This document shows, in pieces, positions 28,817 to 41,300 of a DNA stretch of 64,000 nucleotides. A program made the position numbers and the translations under genes. The DNA comes from Bartonella grahamii subsp. shimonis (GTDB taxonomy: Bacteria > Pseudomonadota > Alphaproteobacteria > Rhizobiales > Rhizobiaceae). Location: positions 1,178,001 through 1,242,000 of the forward strand of contig NZ_CP123961.1 of NCBI RefSeq assembly GCF_036327415.1, written 5' to 3'. The first letter of the stretch is position 1. Every line of letters starts with the position of its first letter. The notes under the pieces were generated by a model, which was given only the letters and a program-made list of their open reading frames with translations, was not told the DNA's origin and ran no database searches.

Positions 28817-29992
28817 ATGGCGAAGAGCAAGTTTGAACGAACAAAACCGCATGTTAATATTGGTACGATTGGTCACGTTGATCATGGGAAGACCTCGTTG
28901 ACAGCAGCGATTACGAAATATTTTGGTGAATTTAAAGCCTATGACCAAATTGATGCTGCCCCAGAGGAACGCGCACGCGGAATTACTATTTCTACAGCAC
29001 ACGTTGAGTATGAAACAGAAAATCGTCACTATGCGCACGTTGATTGTCCAGGACACGCTGATTATGTAAAGAACATGATCACAGGGGCAGCACAGATGGA
29101 TGGTGCTATTTTGGTTGTTTCGGCAGCTGATGGTCCAATGCCTCAGACACGTGAGCATATTTTGCTTGCGCGTCAGGTTGGTGTTCCAGCGATTGTTGTT
29201 TTTCTTAATAAAGTTGATCAGGTTGATGATGCAGAACTTTTGGAGCTTGTAGAGCTTGAGGTTCGGGAACTTTTATCCAAATATGATTTTCCAGGCGATG
29301 ATATACCAATTGTTAAGGGTTCTGCGTTGGCAGCTCTTGAGGATAAGGATAAAAGCATTGGTGAAGATGCCGTTCGTCTTTTAATGAGTGAAGTTGATAA
29401 TTATATTCCAACTCCTGAACGTCCAGTTGATCAACCATTTTTGATGCCGATAGAGGATGTATTTTCGATTTCGGGTCGTGGAACCGTTGTTACGGGTCGT
29501 GTTGAGCGTGGTATTATTAAAGTTGGAGAGGAAATCGAGATTATCGGTATTCGTCCAACGTCTAAGACGACAGTTACAGGCGTTGAAATGTTCCGCAAGC
29601 TTTTAGATCAAGGTCAAGCGGGTGATAATATAGGAGCTCTGCTTCGTGGTGTTGACCGTGAAGGAATTGAGCGTGGACAAGTATTGGCGAAGCCAGGGTC
29701 CGTTACGCCTCATACACGTTTTAAAGCAGAAGCTTACATTTTGACAAAAGATGAAGGTGGACGTCATACACCATTTTTCACGAACTACCGTCCTCAGTTT
29801 TACTTCCGTACGACAGATGTTACAGGTATTGTTACTCTTCCAGAAGGAACGGAAATGGTTATGCCAGGCGACAATGTTGCCATGGATGTTTCGTTGATCG
29901 TTCCGATAGCGATGGAAGAGAAACTTCGTTTTGCTATTCGTGAAGGTGGTCGTACTGTTGGTGCCGGTATCGTCTCTAAGATCATTGAATAA
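28817..29992 (+). CDS. tuf: Elongation factor Tu
   Basis: The 391-residue GTPase brings aminoacyl-tRNA to the ribosome. G1 GHVDHGKT (about 19-26), G3 DCPGHADY, and G4 NKVD are intact, and domains 2 and 3 follow ([41 protein letters not shown]). Length equals that of other alphaproteobacterial EF-Tu. It is transcribed with the tRNA genes on both sides. A second tuf copy near fusA is common in relatives but is not in this window. Confidence 0.98.
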   Translation: MAKSKFERTKPHVNIGTIGHVDHGKTSLTAAITKYFGEFKAYDQIDAAPEERARGITISTAHVEYETENRHYAHVDCPGHADYVKNMITGAAQMDGAILVVSAADGPMPQTREHILLARQVGVPAIVVFLNKVDQVDDAELLELVELEVRELLSKYDFPGDDIPIVKGSALAALEDKDKSIGEDAVRLLMSEVDNYIPTPERPVDQPFLMPIEDVFSISGRGTVVTGRVERGIIKVGEEIEIIGIRPTSKTTVTGVEMFRKLLDQGQAGDNIGALLRGVDREGIERGQVLAKPGSVTPHTRFKAEAYILTKDEGGRHTPFFTNYRPQFYFRTTDVTGIVTLPEGTEMVMPGDNVAMDVSLIVPIAMEEKLRFAIREGGRTVGAGIVSKIIE

Positions 29993-30039
29993 ATAATGCT
30001 TGTTGGAGGGATGTTAAAAGTGTTTTAGTTTTGCGAGTT

Positions 30040-30115
<76 letters not shown>

Positions 30116-30316
30116 AGGGGAATAGAATTTTACATATAAGGGAGTGGATTTGCTGCCTTTTTCGCTTTTTTTGATATGGGGCTTGTTTTTTTGTGTGTGA
30201 AACGGTATTGAATAGGAAGTAAGGAGATTGCATAAGTCTGAAAGTTGGCTTTTGCATTTTTTCTGTTTATTTTGTTGTATGAAACACAATAGGGCTAGAG
30301 AGAGTACAGTGTGACG

Positions 30317-30529
30317 ATGGCATCTAAAACCAATCCGATTACCTTTTTGAAGCAGGTTTATGCAGAAACAATTAAAGTGAAATGGCCTACGCGTCGTGAG
30401 ACAGTTATTTCTACTGTTATGGTTTTGTTGGTAACTGCATTGGCTTCAGCTTTCTTTTTTATTGTGGATCAGGTCATGCATTTTGGTGTTTGGCGGGTTA
30501 TTGATCTTCTGAAATATCTTTTTAGTTGA
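30317..30529 (+). CDS. secE: SecE, preprotein translocase subunit
   Basis: The protein is 70 residues from the ATG at 30317 and has one transmembrane helix (TVMVLLVTALASAFFFIVDQVM) after the amphipathic VYAETIKVKWPTRRE segment that clamps SecY. The frame also has a GTG two codons upstream at 30311, which is better placed from the GAGAG at 30298; both are possible, but related proteins begin MASKTNP. SecE with SecY and SecG forms the inner-membrane protein channel. nusG follows after 20 bases. Confidence 0.93.
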   Translation: MASKTNPITFLKQVYAETIKVKWPTRRETVISTVMVLLVTALASAFFFIVDQVMHFGVWRVIDLLKYLFS

Positions 30530-30549
30530 GAGTATAAGGAAGTGTGACT

Positions 30550-31080
30550 GTGGCGGCTCGTTGGTATATTGTTCAGGCATATTCAAACTTTGAAAAGAAA
30601 GTAGCGGAAGCTATTGATAAGGAGGCAAAGCAAAAAGGACTTGATCATCTTTTTGAAAAGATTTTTGTTCCAACGGAGCGTGTTGTAGAGGTTCGTCGTG
30701 GACGCAAAGTTGATACTGAGAGAAAATTTTTTCCTGGTTATGTTCTTGTTCGTGCTGAGTTAACAGATGAAGTTTATCATCTTATTAAGAATACGCCTAA
30801 AGTGACAGGTTTTTTAGGATCGGATGCACGTCCTGTTCCCATTTCTGATCGAGAGGTTGAACAAATTCTCAAACAAGTTCAGGAAAGGGTTGAGTCTCCA
30901 AAGTCTTCTGTGCTGTTTGAAGTTGGAGAGCAAGTTCGCGTTGCTGATGGTCCTTTTGTTTCGTTTAATGGAATTGTTCAAGAGGTTGAAGAAGAGCGTT
31001 CTCGTCTTAAGGTTGAAGTGCTTATTTTTGGGCGTCCTACGCCTGTTGATTTGGAATTTGGTCAGGTTGAAAAACTCTGA
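30550..31080 (+). CDS. nusG: NusG, transcription elongation and termination factor
   Basis: The 176-residue protein has the NGN domain (ARWYIVQAYSNFEKKVAEAI, KKFFPGYVLVR-like RKFFPGYVLV, VTGFLG) that binds RNA polymerase, and the C-terminal KOW domain (FEVGEQVRVADGPFVSFNGIVQEV) that contacts Rho or ribosomal protein S10. Two GTG codons are candidates (30544 and 30550). AAGGA ends at 30541, which gives eight bases to 30550 but only two to 30544, so I choose 30550. Confidence 0.95.
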   Translation: MAARWYIVQAYSNFEKKVAEAIDKEAKQKGLDHLFEKIFVPTERVVEVRRGRKVDTERKFFPGYVLVRAELTDEVYHLIKNTPKVTGFLGSDARPVPISDREVEQILKQVQERVESPKSSVLFEVGEQVRVADGPFVSFNGIVQEVEEERSRLKVEVLIFGRPTPVDLEFGQVEKL

Positions 31081-31229
31081 TTCAACTTAGAGTAGTTTTA
31101 ATTACTTTAAGGAAGGAGTGGGAGGTGATTTATGGCTTTTGTCGGCTTAATGATCCGAACCACGTGACTGCAGCGGGTAGCAGGCAAGATAAATTGTCAG
31201 TATACCAGTGAAATTAAAGGCAGATTGTT
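31081..31229 (+). promoter_or_regulatory. Leader region of rplK-rplA
   Basis: The 149-base leader contains GATCCGAACCACGTGACTGC (31150-31169), a conserved-looking string that I recall upstream of rplK in related alphaproteobacteria. Ribosomal protein L1 is known to bind the rplK leader and repress both genes; whether this string is the binding site here is inference. Confidence 0.35.
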
Positions 31230-31658
31230 ATGGCAAAAAAAAGTATAGGTCAGCTTAAGTTGCAGGTTCCTGCAGGGGCTGCTACTCCATCTCCACCGAT
31301 TGGTCCAGCTCTTGGGCAGCGTGGTATTAATATCATGGAATTTTGTAAGGCGTTTAATGCAGCTACACAAGAAATGGAAAAGGGGGCGCCGATTCCAGTT
31401 GTTATTACGTATTACCAAGATAAGTCTTTCACATTTTCTCTCAAGACGCCTCCTGTATCATTCTTTTTAAAGAAAGAAGCAAACCTGAAATCTGGTTCAA
31501 AAGAGCCTGGTAAAGTGTCTGTAGGAAGCATTTCTCGCGATAAAATTCGTTCGATTGCGGAATCAAAGATGAAAGATCTTAATGCGAATGACATTGAGGC
31601 AGCAATGCGTATGGTTGAAGGTTCTGCTCGCTCGATGGGCTTGGAAGTGGTGGGCTAA
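31230..31658 (+). CDS. rplK: Ribosomal protein L11
   Basis: The 142-residue protein has the N-terminal domain with the proline-rich [32 protein letters not shown] that binds thiostrepton-class antibiotics together with 23S rRNA, and the C-terminal rRNA-binding domain ending in [16 protein letters not shown]. It is part of the GTPase-associated centre. rplA begins five bases after its stop. Confidence 0.98.
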   Translation: MAKKSIGQLKLQVPAGAATPSPPIGPALGQRGINIMEFCKAFNAATQEMEKGAPIPVVITYYQDKSFTFSLKTPPVSFFLKKEANLKSGSKEPGKVSVGSISRDKIRSIAESKMKDLNANDIEAAMRMVEGSARSMGLEVVG

Positions 31659-31662
31659 TATT

Positions 31663-32367
31663 ATGGCAAAAGTAGCAAAAAGAATAAAAAATATCCGAAA
31701 AGATATTGATTTTAATGAACTTTACGCTTTAAAAGATGCTGTTTTAATGGTTAAGGAGCGTGCAGTTGCTAAGTTTGATGAAACAATCGAAATTTCAATG
31801 AACTTGGGTGTTGATCCTCGTCATGCTGATCAAATGGTTCGAGGAGTTGCTCATTTGCCTAATGGAACAGGACGAAATATTCGTGTTGCTGTTTTTGCTC
31901 GTGGGGATAAGGCTGAGGAAGCTAAGGCGGCAGGAGCTGATATTGTGGGTGCTGAAGAATTATTTGAAAGCATTAATGGAGGAACGATAGACTTTGATCG
32001 TTGTATTGCAACACCAGACATGATGCCTCTTGTTGGTCGTCTTGGTAAGATTCTTGGTCCACGGAGTTTGATGCCAAATCCGAAAGTTGGTACTGTAACA
32101 CTTGATGTCGCTGGTGCTGTGAAAGCTTCTAAAGGTGGTGCTGTTGAGTTTCGTGTGGAAAAAGCTGGTATCGTGCATGCTGGTATTGGTAAGGCTTCTT
32201 TTGGTGTTGAGAAAATCGTAGAAAATATAAAAGCCTTTGCAAGTGCAGTTATTAAAGCCAAACCGCAAGGTGCAAAAGGTGAGTATATTAAGCGCGTTGC
32301 TGTTTCTTCGACTATGGGAATTGGTGTTAAAGTTGATCCAGCAACGGTTCGTTCAGAGTCAGTATAA
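31663..32367 (+). CDS. rplA: Ribosomal protein L1
   Basis: The 234-residue protein starts at the ATG at 31663, four bases past the rplK stop; the frame is open further upstream, but that part is antisensible to L1 alignment and overlaps rplK. It shows [21 protein letters not shown], the signature [21 protein letters not shown], and the C-terminal [12 protein letters not shown]1 builds the mobile stalk at the E site and represses its own operon. Confidence 0.97.
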   Translation: MAKVAKRIKNIRKDIDFNELYALKDAVLMVKERAVAKFDETIEISMNLGVDPRHADQMVRGVAHLPNGTGRNIRVAVFARGDKAEEAKAAGADIVGAEELFESINGGTIDFDRCIATPDMMPLVGRLGKILGPRSLMPNPKVGTVTLDVAGAVKASKGGAVEFRVEKAGIVHAGIGKASFGVEKIVENIKAFASAVIKAKPQGAKGEYIKRVAVSSTMGIGVKVDPATVRSESV

Positions 32368-32724
32368 GCTGATTTATAATTTTGTTTTGGGGTATGTGAA
32401 TATCAAAATTGTATTTAAAATGCTGGTTTTGATCAGCATTTAGTTATCTAAGCTTTATAGGGCTTAGGTTATACCGGGAGAAATTCCGGAATATCCTGTC
32501 CGAGATTGTAGGTGGTGCTTTTAAGTATCTTAATCAAAAAAACCTGCATGAGACTGGGGTAAAAACTGAGAGTTAAAAGACTTAAAGGGTTTGAGCCAAG
32601 GTTGCCTTTGAACGCTGTGCGTGAAAAAGGGGACAGGATCCTCATCGGTGACATGAAGTATTTTATGTTATCAAAGGTAACCAACAGATTTGTTTTAAGC
32701 AAATCTGTTAAATGGAGAGAGACA
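32368..32724 (+). promoter_or_regulatory. Leader region of rplJ-rplL (probable L10 leader)
   Basis: This 357-base stretch between rplA and rplJ has no gene. It contains several short pairing segments such as ACCGGGAGAAATTCCGG (32474-32490) and is conserved in placement with the L10 leader RNA, in which the L10-L7/L12 complex binds and represses translation. The exact binding fold cannot be drawn with confidence by eye. The open frame reaching upstream of rplJ from 32602 is not coding. Confidence 0.5.
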
Positions 32725-33243
32725 GTGAATAGAGCGGAAAAACGCGAATTTGTTACATGGCTTAACGAGGCTTTTCGGAAGTCTGGTTCTGTTGTTGTTG
32801 CACATTATTCCGGTCTGACAGTTTCACAGATGAATGATTTGCGTTCGAAAATGGGTGAAGCTGGCGGTGCCGTTAAAGTCGCCAAAAACCGTCTTGCTAA
32901 AATCGCTCTTCAGGGCACGGAATCTGAATCGATAATGGGTTTGTTTACTGGACAAACACTTATTGCTTATTCAGAAGATCCAATCACAGCGCCGAAAGTT
33001 GCTGTTGATTTTGCGAAAAGCAATGACAAATTTGTCATCCTTGGCGGTTCAATGGGTGCAACAAGTTTAACTGTAGATGCTGTGAAGTCATTGGCTTCGT
33101 TGCCTTCATTAAACGAGTTGCGTGCAAAACTTGTGGGTATGATTTCTACCCCTGCGACCCGTATTGCACAGGTTGTTAATGCCCCTGCTGGTCAGGTTGC
33201 ACGTGTCATAGGAGCATATGCTCAGGAGGATAAGGCGGCTTAA
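32725..33243 (+). CDS. rplJ: Ribosomal protein L10
   Basis: The 172-residue protein starts at the GTG at 32725, placed five bases after GGAGAGA; this gives the usual N-terminus [16 protein letters not shown] and the usual length. Other visible motifs are [21 protein letters not shown] and [11 protein letters not shown]10 anchors the L7/L12 stalk and, with L12, represses its own mRNA. An earlier in-frame TTG at 32602 is rejected since it would add a tail absent from the family. Confidence 0.96.
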   Translation: MNRAEKREFVTWLNEAFRKSGSVVVAHYSGLTVSQMNDLRSKMGEAGGAVKVAKNRLAKIALQGTESESIMGLFTGQTLIAYSEDPITAPKVAVDFAKSNDKFVILGGSMGATSLTVDAVKSLASLPSLNELRAKLVGMISTPATRIAQVVNAPAGQVARVIGAYAQEDKAA

Positions 33244-33343
33244 GGCTGTTTGTATTCACGTTTATGGAAGAGCTTTAATGCTTTTCTGTTTTTTTGAATA
33301 AGATTAATAATGGTTCAAATCTTTTAATTGAAGGAATTTAAAA

Positions 33344-33715
33344 ATGGCTGATCTAGAGAAGATCGTAGAAGACCTTTCTAATCTAACCCTTTTGGAAGCC
33401 GCTGAGCTTTCTAAGTTACTTGAAGAAAAGTGGGGAGTTTCGGCTGCTGCTCCTGTAGCTGTTGCTGCTGTTGCCGGTGCCGCTGCTCCAGCTGCTGAAG
33501 AAAAAACAGAGTTTGATGTTATTCTTGTTGAAGGTGGTGCACAAAAAATTAATGTTATTAAGGAAGTTCGTGCTCTTACTGGACTTGGTCTTAAAGAAGC
33601 TAAAGATCTGGTTGAAGGAGCACCTAAGCCTATTAAAGAAGGTGCTTCTAAAGAAGAAGCAGAAAAAATTAAATCTCAACTTGAAGCTGCTGGTGCTAAA
33701 GTGGAACTTAAGTAA
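33344..33715 (+). CDS. rplL: Ribosomal protein L7/L12
   Basis: The 123-residue acidic stalk protein has the N-terminal dimerisation helix ([29 protein letters not shown]), an Ala/Pro-rich hinge ([20 protein letters not shown]), and the C-terminal factor-binding domain ([35 protein letters not shown]). It recruits EF-Tu, EF-G and IF2. AAGGAATTTAAAA precedes the ATG. A hairpin (33726-33751) lies behind the stop. Confidence 0.98.
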   Translation: MADLEKIVEDLSNLTLLEAAELSKLLEEKWGVSAAAPVAVAAVAGAAAPAAEEKTEFDVILVEGGAQKINVIKEVRALTGLGLKEAKDLVEGAPKPIKEGASKEEAEKIKSQLEAAGAKVELK

Positions 33716-33725
33716 ATTTAATTTT

Positions 33726-33758
33726 ATCGGCGGGCATTTATGTTTGCCGATTTTCTTT
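33726..33758 (+). terminator. Hairpin after rplL, possibly a partial terminator
   Basis: ATCGGC (33726-33731) pairs with GCCGAT (33746-33751), followed by a mixed TTTCTTTCT tract. In many bacteria a partial terminator here reduces rpoBC transcription relative to the ribosomal protein genes; this fits the position, but the stem is modest. Confidence 0.5.
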
Positions 33759-34006
33759 CTCTTAATACAAAAGAGGGAAAATAATGAGTAAAAAACCTTT
33801 TCCCAATGGTTTCGTAACAATAATGGGATGGGTTTGGATTACTCATCCCTTCGTCATAAAGTCAGAAAGATGAATGGCTTATGTTGGTGGGGAAAAGTAA
33901 TGATGCTCATTATTGAGTGTCAAGTGAACTGGTCTGCATATGCAGGTTAATGATATAAGGCTTTCAAGGTTTGTTTACCTTGAAGAGTAAAGATCAAGGA
34001 GCGACG

Positions 34007-37000
34007 ATGGCTCAGACTCACGCAATGATGTCTCAATTCAATGGTCGTAAGCGCGTACGCAAATTTTTTGGTAAGATTCCTGAAGTAGCAGAAATGCCGA
34101 ATCTTATTGAGGTTCAAAAAGCGTCATACGATCAGTTTCTCATGGTTGAGGAACCGAAAGGTGGACGACCAGATGAAGGTTTGCAGGCTGTTTTTAAATC
34201 GGTTTTTCCTATTTCGGATTTTTCCGGTACAGCTATGCTTGAGTTTGTTGGTTATGAATTTGATTTACCAAAATTTGATGTTGAAGAGTGCCGTCAACGT
34301 GATTTAACTTATGCAGCCCCATTAAAGGTGATATTGCGTTTAATTGTTTTTGATGTTGATGAGGACACTGGCTCCAAAGATATCAAAGACATCAAAGAGC
34401 AAGGCGTTTATATGGGCGATATGCCTTTAATGACGACGAATGGTACCTTTATTGTTAATGGTACGGAACGTGTTATTGTTTCTCAAATGCATCGTTCTCC
34501 TGGTGTCTTTTTTGACCACGATAAAGGAAAGTCCCATTCATCAGGAAAGCTTCTTTTTGCTGCTCGTGTTATTCCGTATCGTGGCTCTTGGCTTGATATT
34601 GAGTTTGATGCTAAGGACATCATTTATGCTCGTATTGATCGACGCCGCAAGATTCCTGTTACCAGCCTTTTGATGGCATTGGGTATGGATGGGTCGGATA
34701 TTTTGTCGACGTTTTATGATAAAGTAACTTATGAACGTGATGGAGAAGGATGGCGTGTTCCTTATTCTGTTGATCGCTTTAAAGGAATGAAGCTCATTTC
34801 TGACCTTATAGACGCAGATAGTGGTGAAGTTGTTGCGGAGGCTGGTAAGAAATTAACAGTTCGTACTGCAAAATTTTTGGCAGAAAAAGGACTTAAAGCG
34901 GTTAAAGTTAGTGAAGATGATTTATTAGGTTGTTATCTAGCCGAAGATATTGTCAATTACGAAACAGGTGAAATCTATCTTGAAGCTGGTGATGAAATTG
35001 ACGAAAAAGTATTAAAAATTTTGCTTGATGTTAGTGCTGACCAAATCAATATCCTTGATATTGATCACATGAATATTGGCGCTTATATCCGCAATACTTT
35101 AAAGGTGGATAAAAATGAAAGTCGGCAGGATGCATTATTTGATATTTACCGAGTGATGCGTCCAGGAGAGCCCCCAACGATTGATACAGCAGAAGCAATG
35201 TTCCATTCATTGTTTTTTGATACAGAACGTTATGATCTTTCAGCTGTTGGGCGTGTTAAGATGAATTTGCGTATGGATCTTGATTGTCCAGACACTATTC
35301 GCATTTTACGCCAAGAGGATATTATTGCTGTTGTTAAGATGTTGGTTGAACTGCGTGATGGTCGTGGTGAAATTGATGATATTGATAATCTTGGCAACCG
35401 TCGCGTTCGTTCCGTTGGGGAGCTGATGGAAAATCAATATCGCATTGGTCTTCTTCGTATGGAGCGTGCGATAAAAGAGCGTATGTCATCGGTTGAGATT
35501 GATACAGTTATGCCACAGGATTTGATCAATGCAAAGCCTGCAGCAGCAGCAGTTCGTGAATTTTTTGGGTCTTCACAATTGTCGCAGTTTATGGATCAAA
35601 CCAATCCATTGTCGGAAATTACCCATAAGCGCCGTCTTTCTGCTCTTGGTCCAGGTGGTTTGACTCGTGAACGTGCGGGCTTTGAGGTCCGTGACGTACA
35701 TCCTACGCATTATGGTCGTATTTGTCCGATTGAAACACCAGAAGGACCCAATATTGGTCTCATTAACTCCTTAGCAACATTTGCGCGAGTTAACAAATAT
35801 GGCTTTATTGAAAGCCCATATCGAAAAATTATTGATGGAAAAGTTACAAAAGAAGTTATTTATCTTTCCGCGATGGAAGAGGCGAAGCATTATGTTGCTC
35901 AGGCTAATTCCTCATTAGATAGTGAAGGTCGTTTTATAGAAGAGTTTGTTGTTTGCCGTCATGCTGGTGAAGTTTTAATGGCGCCGCGTGATCATGTTGA
36001 TTTGATGGATGTTTCACCAAAACAGTTGGTTTCAGTTGCAGCAGCGCTTATTCCTTTTTTGGAAAATGATGATGCGAATCGTGCGCTTATGGGATCAAAT
36101 ATGCAGCGTCAGGCAGTTCCTCTTGTACGCGCTGAAGCGCCATTTGTTGGGACGGGAATGGAATCCATAGTTGCGCGCGATTCAGGAGCAGCTGTGAGTG
36201 CAAAACGTAGTGGTATTGTTGATCAAGTCGATGCTACCCGTATTGTTATCCGTGCAACAGAAGATTTAGATCCTTCAAAATCAGGCGTTGATATTTACCG
36301 CTTACAGAAATTTCAGCGTTCTAATCAGTCCACTTGTATTAATCAGCGTCCTCTTGTGCATGTCGGTGATAGGGTAGAAAAAGGTGATATCATTGCAGAT
36401 GGTCCATCAACGGATCTTGGTGATTTAGCTCTTGGGCGGAATGTTCTCGTAGCCTTTATGCCTTGGAATGGATACAATTATGAAGATTCTATTTTGTTAT
36501 CCGAGCGCATTGTTGCTGATGATGTGTTTACTTCAATTCATATTGAGGAATTTGAAGTTGCAGCACGCGATACAAAACTTGGTCCTGAGGAAATTACGCG
36601 CGACATTCCTAATGTTGCGGAAGAAGCATTAAGAAATCTTGATGAAGCTGGCATTATTTATATTGGTGCTGAAGTTCAACCAGGTGATATTTTAGTTGGA
36701 AAGATTACCCCAAAAGGTGAAAGTCCAATGACGCCAGAAGAAAAGCTTCTGCGTGCAATTTTTGGGGAAAAGGCATCTGATGTTCGTGATACTTCTATGC
36801 GTATGCCTCCTGGGACTTTTGGTACTGTTGTTGAAGTTCGCGTTTTTAATCGCCATGGCGTGGAAAAAGATGAACGTGCGATGGCAATTGAGCGTGAAGA
36901 AATTGAGCGTTTAGCAAAAGACCGTGATGATGAACAGTCTATTCTTGATCGCAATGTTTATGCGCGCCTCATCGATATGTTGACAGGTAAAATTGCCGTA

Positions 37001-38155
37001 GAAGGTCCGAAAGGCTTTTCGGGGGACAAAAAGCTTGATAGTACGGTAATGGGGCAATATCCACGATCCCAGTGGTGGCAATTTGCTGTTGAGGATGAAA
37101 AGCTTCAAAATGAAATTGAAGCTTTGCGCAAGCAATATGATGAATCAAAAGAAGCATTACAACGTCGCTTTATGGATAAAGTTGAAAAGGTCCAAAGAGG
37201 TGATGAAATGCCTCCTGGCGTCATGAAAATGGTGAAGGTTTTTGTGGCTGTGAAGCGCAAAATCCAACCAGGTGATAAGATGGCGGGACGTCACGGGAAT
37301 AAGGGTGTTGTCTCACGCATTCTTCCCGTAGAAGATATGCCATTTCTTGAAGATGGAACTCATGCTGATATCGTCTTGAATCCGCTTGGTGTGCCTAGTC
37401 GTATGAATGTTGGACAAATTCTTGAGACACACCTTGGTTGGGCATGTGCGGGAATGGGCAAGAAGATTGGTGATTTGTTAGAGTTATATCAAGAGACTGG
37501 GGATATATTGCCTTTGCGCCAGCGTATTGAAAATCTTATGCCTGATGATAATCATAATGAACCAGTCCGTCAGTATGATAATGAAAGTCTTTACAAATTG
37601 GCATTACAGATGAAGAAAGGTGTTTCAATTGCAACGCCTGTTTTTGATGGAGCGCATGAGTCTGATATTAACATGATGCTGGAAGATGCAGGCTTAGATA
37701 GTTCAGGGCAGGTTACGCTTTATGATGGTCGTACTGGAGAGCCTTTTGATCGTCCAGTAACGGTGGGATATATTTACATGTTGAAATTGCATCACCTTGT
37801 GGATGATAAGATTCATGCACGTTCGATAGGTCCCTATTCACTTGTTACGCAGCAGCCACTAGGAGGTAAGGCACAGTTTGGTGGTCAGCGTTTTGGTGAA
37901 ATGGAGGTTTGGGCACTTGAAGCTTATGGTGCTGCATACACTTTGCAGGAGATGCTAACAGTAAAATCAGATGATGTGGCTGGTCGAACGAAAGTCTATG
38001 AGGCAATTGTGCGTGGTGATGATACATTTGAGGCGGGTATACCCGAAAGCTTTAATGTGTTGGTAAAAGAAATGCGTTCACTCGCTCTTAATGTGGAGCT
38101 TGATGATGCGCGTGAACTTATTGCACAGCGGGCATTGTCTGATACGGCAGAATAA
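34007..38155 (+). CDS. rpoB: RNA polymerase beta subunit
   Basis: The ATG at 34007 with AAGGAGCGA before it gives 1382 residues, the size known in this group; the open frame from 33971 is ignored. The rifampicin region reads [34 protein letters not shown] with D, H and S at the classical resistance positions (E. coli 516, 526 and 531), so the gene looks rifampicin-sensitive. Other landmarks are [36 protein letters not shown] and [24 protein letters not shown] near the C-terminus. It forms half of the catalytic cleft. rpoC follows after 172 bases. Confidence 0.98.
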   Translation: MAQTHAMMSQFNGRKRVRKFFGKIPEVAEMPNLIEVQKASYDQFLMVEEPKGGRPDEGLQAVFKSVFPISDFSGTAMLEFVGYEFDLPKFDVEECRQRDLTYAAPLKVILRLIVFDVDEDTGSKDIKDIKEQGVYMGDMPLMTTNGTFIVNGTERVIVSQMHRSPGVFFDHDKGKSHSSGKLLFAARVIPYRGSWLDIEFDAKDIIYARIDRRRKIPVTSLLMALGMDGSDILSTFYDKVTYERDGEGWRVPYSVDRFKGMKLISDLIDADSGEVVAEAGKKLTVRTAKFLAEKGLKAVKVSEDDLLGCYLAEDIVNYETGEIYLEAGDEIDEKVLKILLDVSADQINILDIDHMNIGAYIRNTLKVDKNESRQDALFDIYRVMRPGEPPTIDTAEAMFHSLFFDTERYDLSAVGRVKMNLRMDLDCPDTIRILRQEDIIAVVKMLVELRDGRGEIDDIDNLGNRRVRSVGELMENQYRIGLLRMERAIKERMSSVEIDTVMPQDLINAKPAAAAVREFFGSSQLSQFMDQTNPLSEITHKRRLSALGPGGLTRERAGFEVRDVHPTHYGRICPIETPEGPNIGLINSLATFARVNKYGFIESPYRKIIDGKVTKEVIYLSAMEEAKHYVAQANSSLDSEGRFIEEFVVCRHAGEVLMAPRDHVDLMDVSPKQLVSVAAALIPFLENDDANRALMGSNMQRQAVPLVRAEAPFVGTGMESIVARDSGAAVSAKRSGIVDQVDATRIVIRATEDLDPSKSGVDIYRLQKFQRSNQSTCINQRPLVHVGDRVEKGDIIADGPSTDLGDLALGRNVLVAFMPWNGYNYEDSILLSERIVADDVFTSIHIEEFEVAARDTKLGPEEITRDIPNVAEEALRNLDEAGIIYIGAEVQPGDILVGKITPKGESPMTPEEKLLRAIFGEKASDVRDTSMRMPPGTFGTVVEVRVFNRHGVEKDERAMAIEREEIERLAKDRDDEQSILDRNVYARLIDMLTGKIAVEGPKGFSGDKKLDSTVMGQYPRSQWWQFAVEDEKLQNEIEALRKQYDESKEALQRRFMDKVEKVQRGDEMPPGVMKMVKVFVAVKRKIQPGDKMAGRHGNKGVVSRILPVEDMPFLEDGTHADIVLNPLGVPSRMNVGQILETHLGWACAGMGKKIGDLLELYQETGDILPLRQRIENLMPDDNHNEPVRQYDNESLYKLALQMKKGVSIATPVFDGAHESDINMMLEDAGLDSSGQVTLYDGRTGEPFDRPVTVGYIYMLKLHHLVDDKIHARSIGPYSLVTQQPLGGKAQFGGQRFGEMEVWALEAYGAAYTLQEMLTVKSDDVAGRTKVYEAIVRGDDTFEAGIPESFNVLVKEMRSLALNVELDDARELIAQRALSDTAE

Positions 38156-38327
38156 TAATTCGAGGAGCGCACTAGAAAAAGGTTGCGCTTTGATTACCTT
38201 AAGAAGCTCAATAACCTTATTAAGGTTATACAGGTCGTTTTTTAAAGTGAATGTATTTTAAAGAAGATTTGTTATAAAATAAATGAGATATTACAACAGG
38301 TTCTAAGAATCTTTGAAGGAGAACAGC

Positions 38328-41300
38328 ATGAACCACGAGGTCATGAATCTTTTCAATCCTCAAGCGCCAGCGCAGACATTTGACTCTATTCGTATTTCTA
38401 TTGCGAGTCCTGAGAAAATTTTGTCCTGGTCGTATGGTGAGATTAAGAAGCCTGAGACTATTAATTATAGGACTTTTAAACCAGAGCGTGATGGTCTTTT
38501 TTGTGCACGTATATTTGGCCCTATTAAAGACTATGAATGTCTATGTGGCAAATATAAACGCATGAAGTATAAGGGCATTATTTGTGAAAAATGTGGTGTA
38601 GAGGTTACTCTTTCGCGCGTACGTCGTGAGCGTATGGGGCATATTGAGCTTGCGGCACCTGTTGCGCATATATGGTTTCTTAAATCATTACCAGGTCGTA
38701 TTTCTACACTTTTAGATTTAACTTTAAAAGATATTGAGCGGGTTCTTTATTTTGAGAATTATATTGTAACCGAACCAGGGTTGACATCTCTTAAGCTCCA
38801 TCAGCTTCTTTCTGAAGAAGAATATATGCTTGCTATTGATGAGTTTGGAGAAGATCAGTTTACAGCTATGATTGGCGCTGAAGCTATCTACGAGCTTTTA
38901 GCTGGTATGGAGTTAAATAAAATCGCCAATGATTTGCGTCTCCAATTAGCTGAAACAACTTCAGAGTTAAAGCAGAAAAAATTGATTAAACGACTTAAAA
39001 TCGTTGAAAACTTTCTTGAATCTGGAAATAAGCCAGAGTGGATGATTATGAAAACAATTCCGGTTATTCCACCGGATTTGCGTCCATTGGTTCCGCTTGA
39101 TGGTGGGCGTTTTGCGACATCAGATCTGAATGATCTTTATCGGCGTGTTATTAATCGTAATAACCGCTTGAAACGGCTGATTGAATTGCGTGCTCCTGGA
39201 ATTATCGTGCGCAATGAAAAGCGTATGGTACAAGAAGCTGTTGATGCATTGTTTGATAATGGACGGCGTGGGCGTGTGATTACTGGAGCCAATAAACGTC
39301 CTCTCAAGTCTCTATCAGATATGTTGAAGGGCAAGCAAGGACGTTTTCGTCAGAACTTACTTGGGAAGCGTGTTGATTACTCAGGGCGTTCTGTTATTGT
39401 GACGGGTCCTGAATTAAAATTGCATCAATGTGGTCTTCCCAAAAAAATGGCTCTTGAATTATTTAAGCCTTTTATTTATGCGCGGCTTGATGCAAAAGGC
39501 TATTCATCAACAGTAAAACAGGCAAAGAAGCTTGTTGAAAAAGAACATCCAGAAGTTTGGGATATCTTGGATGAGGTTATTCGTGAACATCCTGTTTTAC
39601 TTAACCGCGCGCCTACATTGCACCGTTTGGGGATTCAGGCTTTTGAACCTATCTTAATTGAAGGCAAAGCTATTCAACTTCATCCACTGGTGTGTACTGC
39701 TTTTAATGCGGATTTTGATGGAGATCAGATGGCGGTTCATGTTCCGCTTTCTCTTGAAGCACAGCTTGAAGCCCGTGTTTTGATGATGTCGACCAATAAT
39801 ATTCTTCATCCGGCCAATGGTGCCCCAATTATTGTTCCCTCACAGGATATGGTTCTTGGTCTTTATTATCTTTCAATTGTTTCTGAAAAAGAACCAGGTG
39901 AAGGAATGGCTTTTTCTGATATAGGTGAGCTTCATTATGCCTTGGAAAATAAGGTTGTAACGCTTCATACGAAGATTAAAGGCCGTGTTAAGAATATCAG
40001 TAAGGATGGAAAAGAAGTTTCTAAACTGTATGATACGACACCTGGTCGTTTGATTATCGGTGAGCTTTTGCCAAGAAATTCGGATATCTCATTTGATCTT
40101 GTCAATCAAGAAATGACGAAAAAGAACATTTCTAAAATGATTGATCATGTTTATCGGCACTGTGGACAAAAAGAGACGGTTATTTTTTGTGACCGTATTA
40201 TGCAGCTTGGTTTTTCTTATGCTTGTCGTGCAGGAATTTCATTCGGGAAGGACGATATGGTTATTCCTGATAGTAAGTCGCGTTTAGTTGCAGAGACAGA
40301 AGCTTTGGCTAAGGAGTACGAACAGCAATATAATGATGGTTTGATTACACAAGGTGAAAAATACAATAAGGTTGTAGATGCTTGGGGTAAATGTACAGAT
40401 CGCGTTGCAGATGAAATGATGAAACGTATTCAAGCTGTTGATTTTGATCCTAAAACAGGTCGTCAACGGCCGATGAATTCGATCTATATGATGTCGCATT
40501 CTGGTGCACGTGGTTCTGCTAACCAGATGAGACAATTGGCCGGTATGCGTGGATTAATGGCAAAACCATCGGGTGAAATTATTGAAACCCCCATTATTTC
40601 AAATTTTAAAGAAGGTCTAACTGTTAATGAATACTTCAATTCCACGCATGGTGCACGTAAAGGACTTGCTGATACGGCGTTAAAGACGGCGAATTCTGGT
40701 TATTTAACACGGCGTCTTGTTGATGTTGCTCAGGATGCTATTATTTCAGCAGTTGATTGTGGTACCGCAAAAGGGCTTACCATGCAGCCAATTGTTGATG
40801 CAGGACAAATTGTTGCCTCCCTTGGGCAAAGAATTCTTGGTCGTACAGCGCTTGTTGATATTCTACATCCTGTCTCTGGAGAGGTTATCCTTGAAGGTGG
40901 AGCGATGATTGAGGAAGCTGATGTTGCGAAGATTGAAGAAGCCGGGATTCAATCTGTTCAAATTCGTTCTGCTTTAACATGTGAAACACGTCTTGGTGTT
41001 TGTGCAAAATGCTATGGTCGTGATTTGGCGCGTGGAACACCTGTTAATCAGGGAGAAGCCGTTGGTGTTATTGCTGCTCAATCCATTGGTGAGCCGGGGA
41101 CACAGCTTACTATGCGTACTTTCCACTTAGGAGGAACTGCGCAGGTTGTTGATTCATCGTATTTAGAGGCATCTTATGAAGGTAAAGTGGAGATTCGTAA
41201 TCGTAATGTGGTTCGTAACTCTGAAGGACATTTGGTTGTTATGGGGCGTAATATGGCTATCCTTATCAAGGATGAGTTAGGAAAAGAGCGTGTTGTACAT

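Noticed and set aside
28434..28844. 136-codon minus-strand frame
   Set aside because: It is antisense to tRNA-Tyr and tRNA-Gly and has typical tRNA-derived peptide strings such as GSGNRTRVFSLEG.
32602..32724. N-terminal extension of rplJ
   Set aside because: L10 homologues start at the NRAEKREF segment; the extension is leader RNA.
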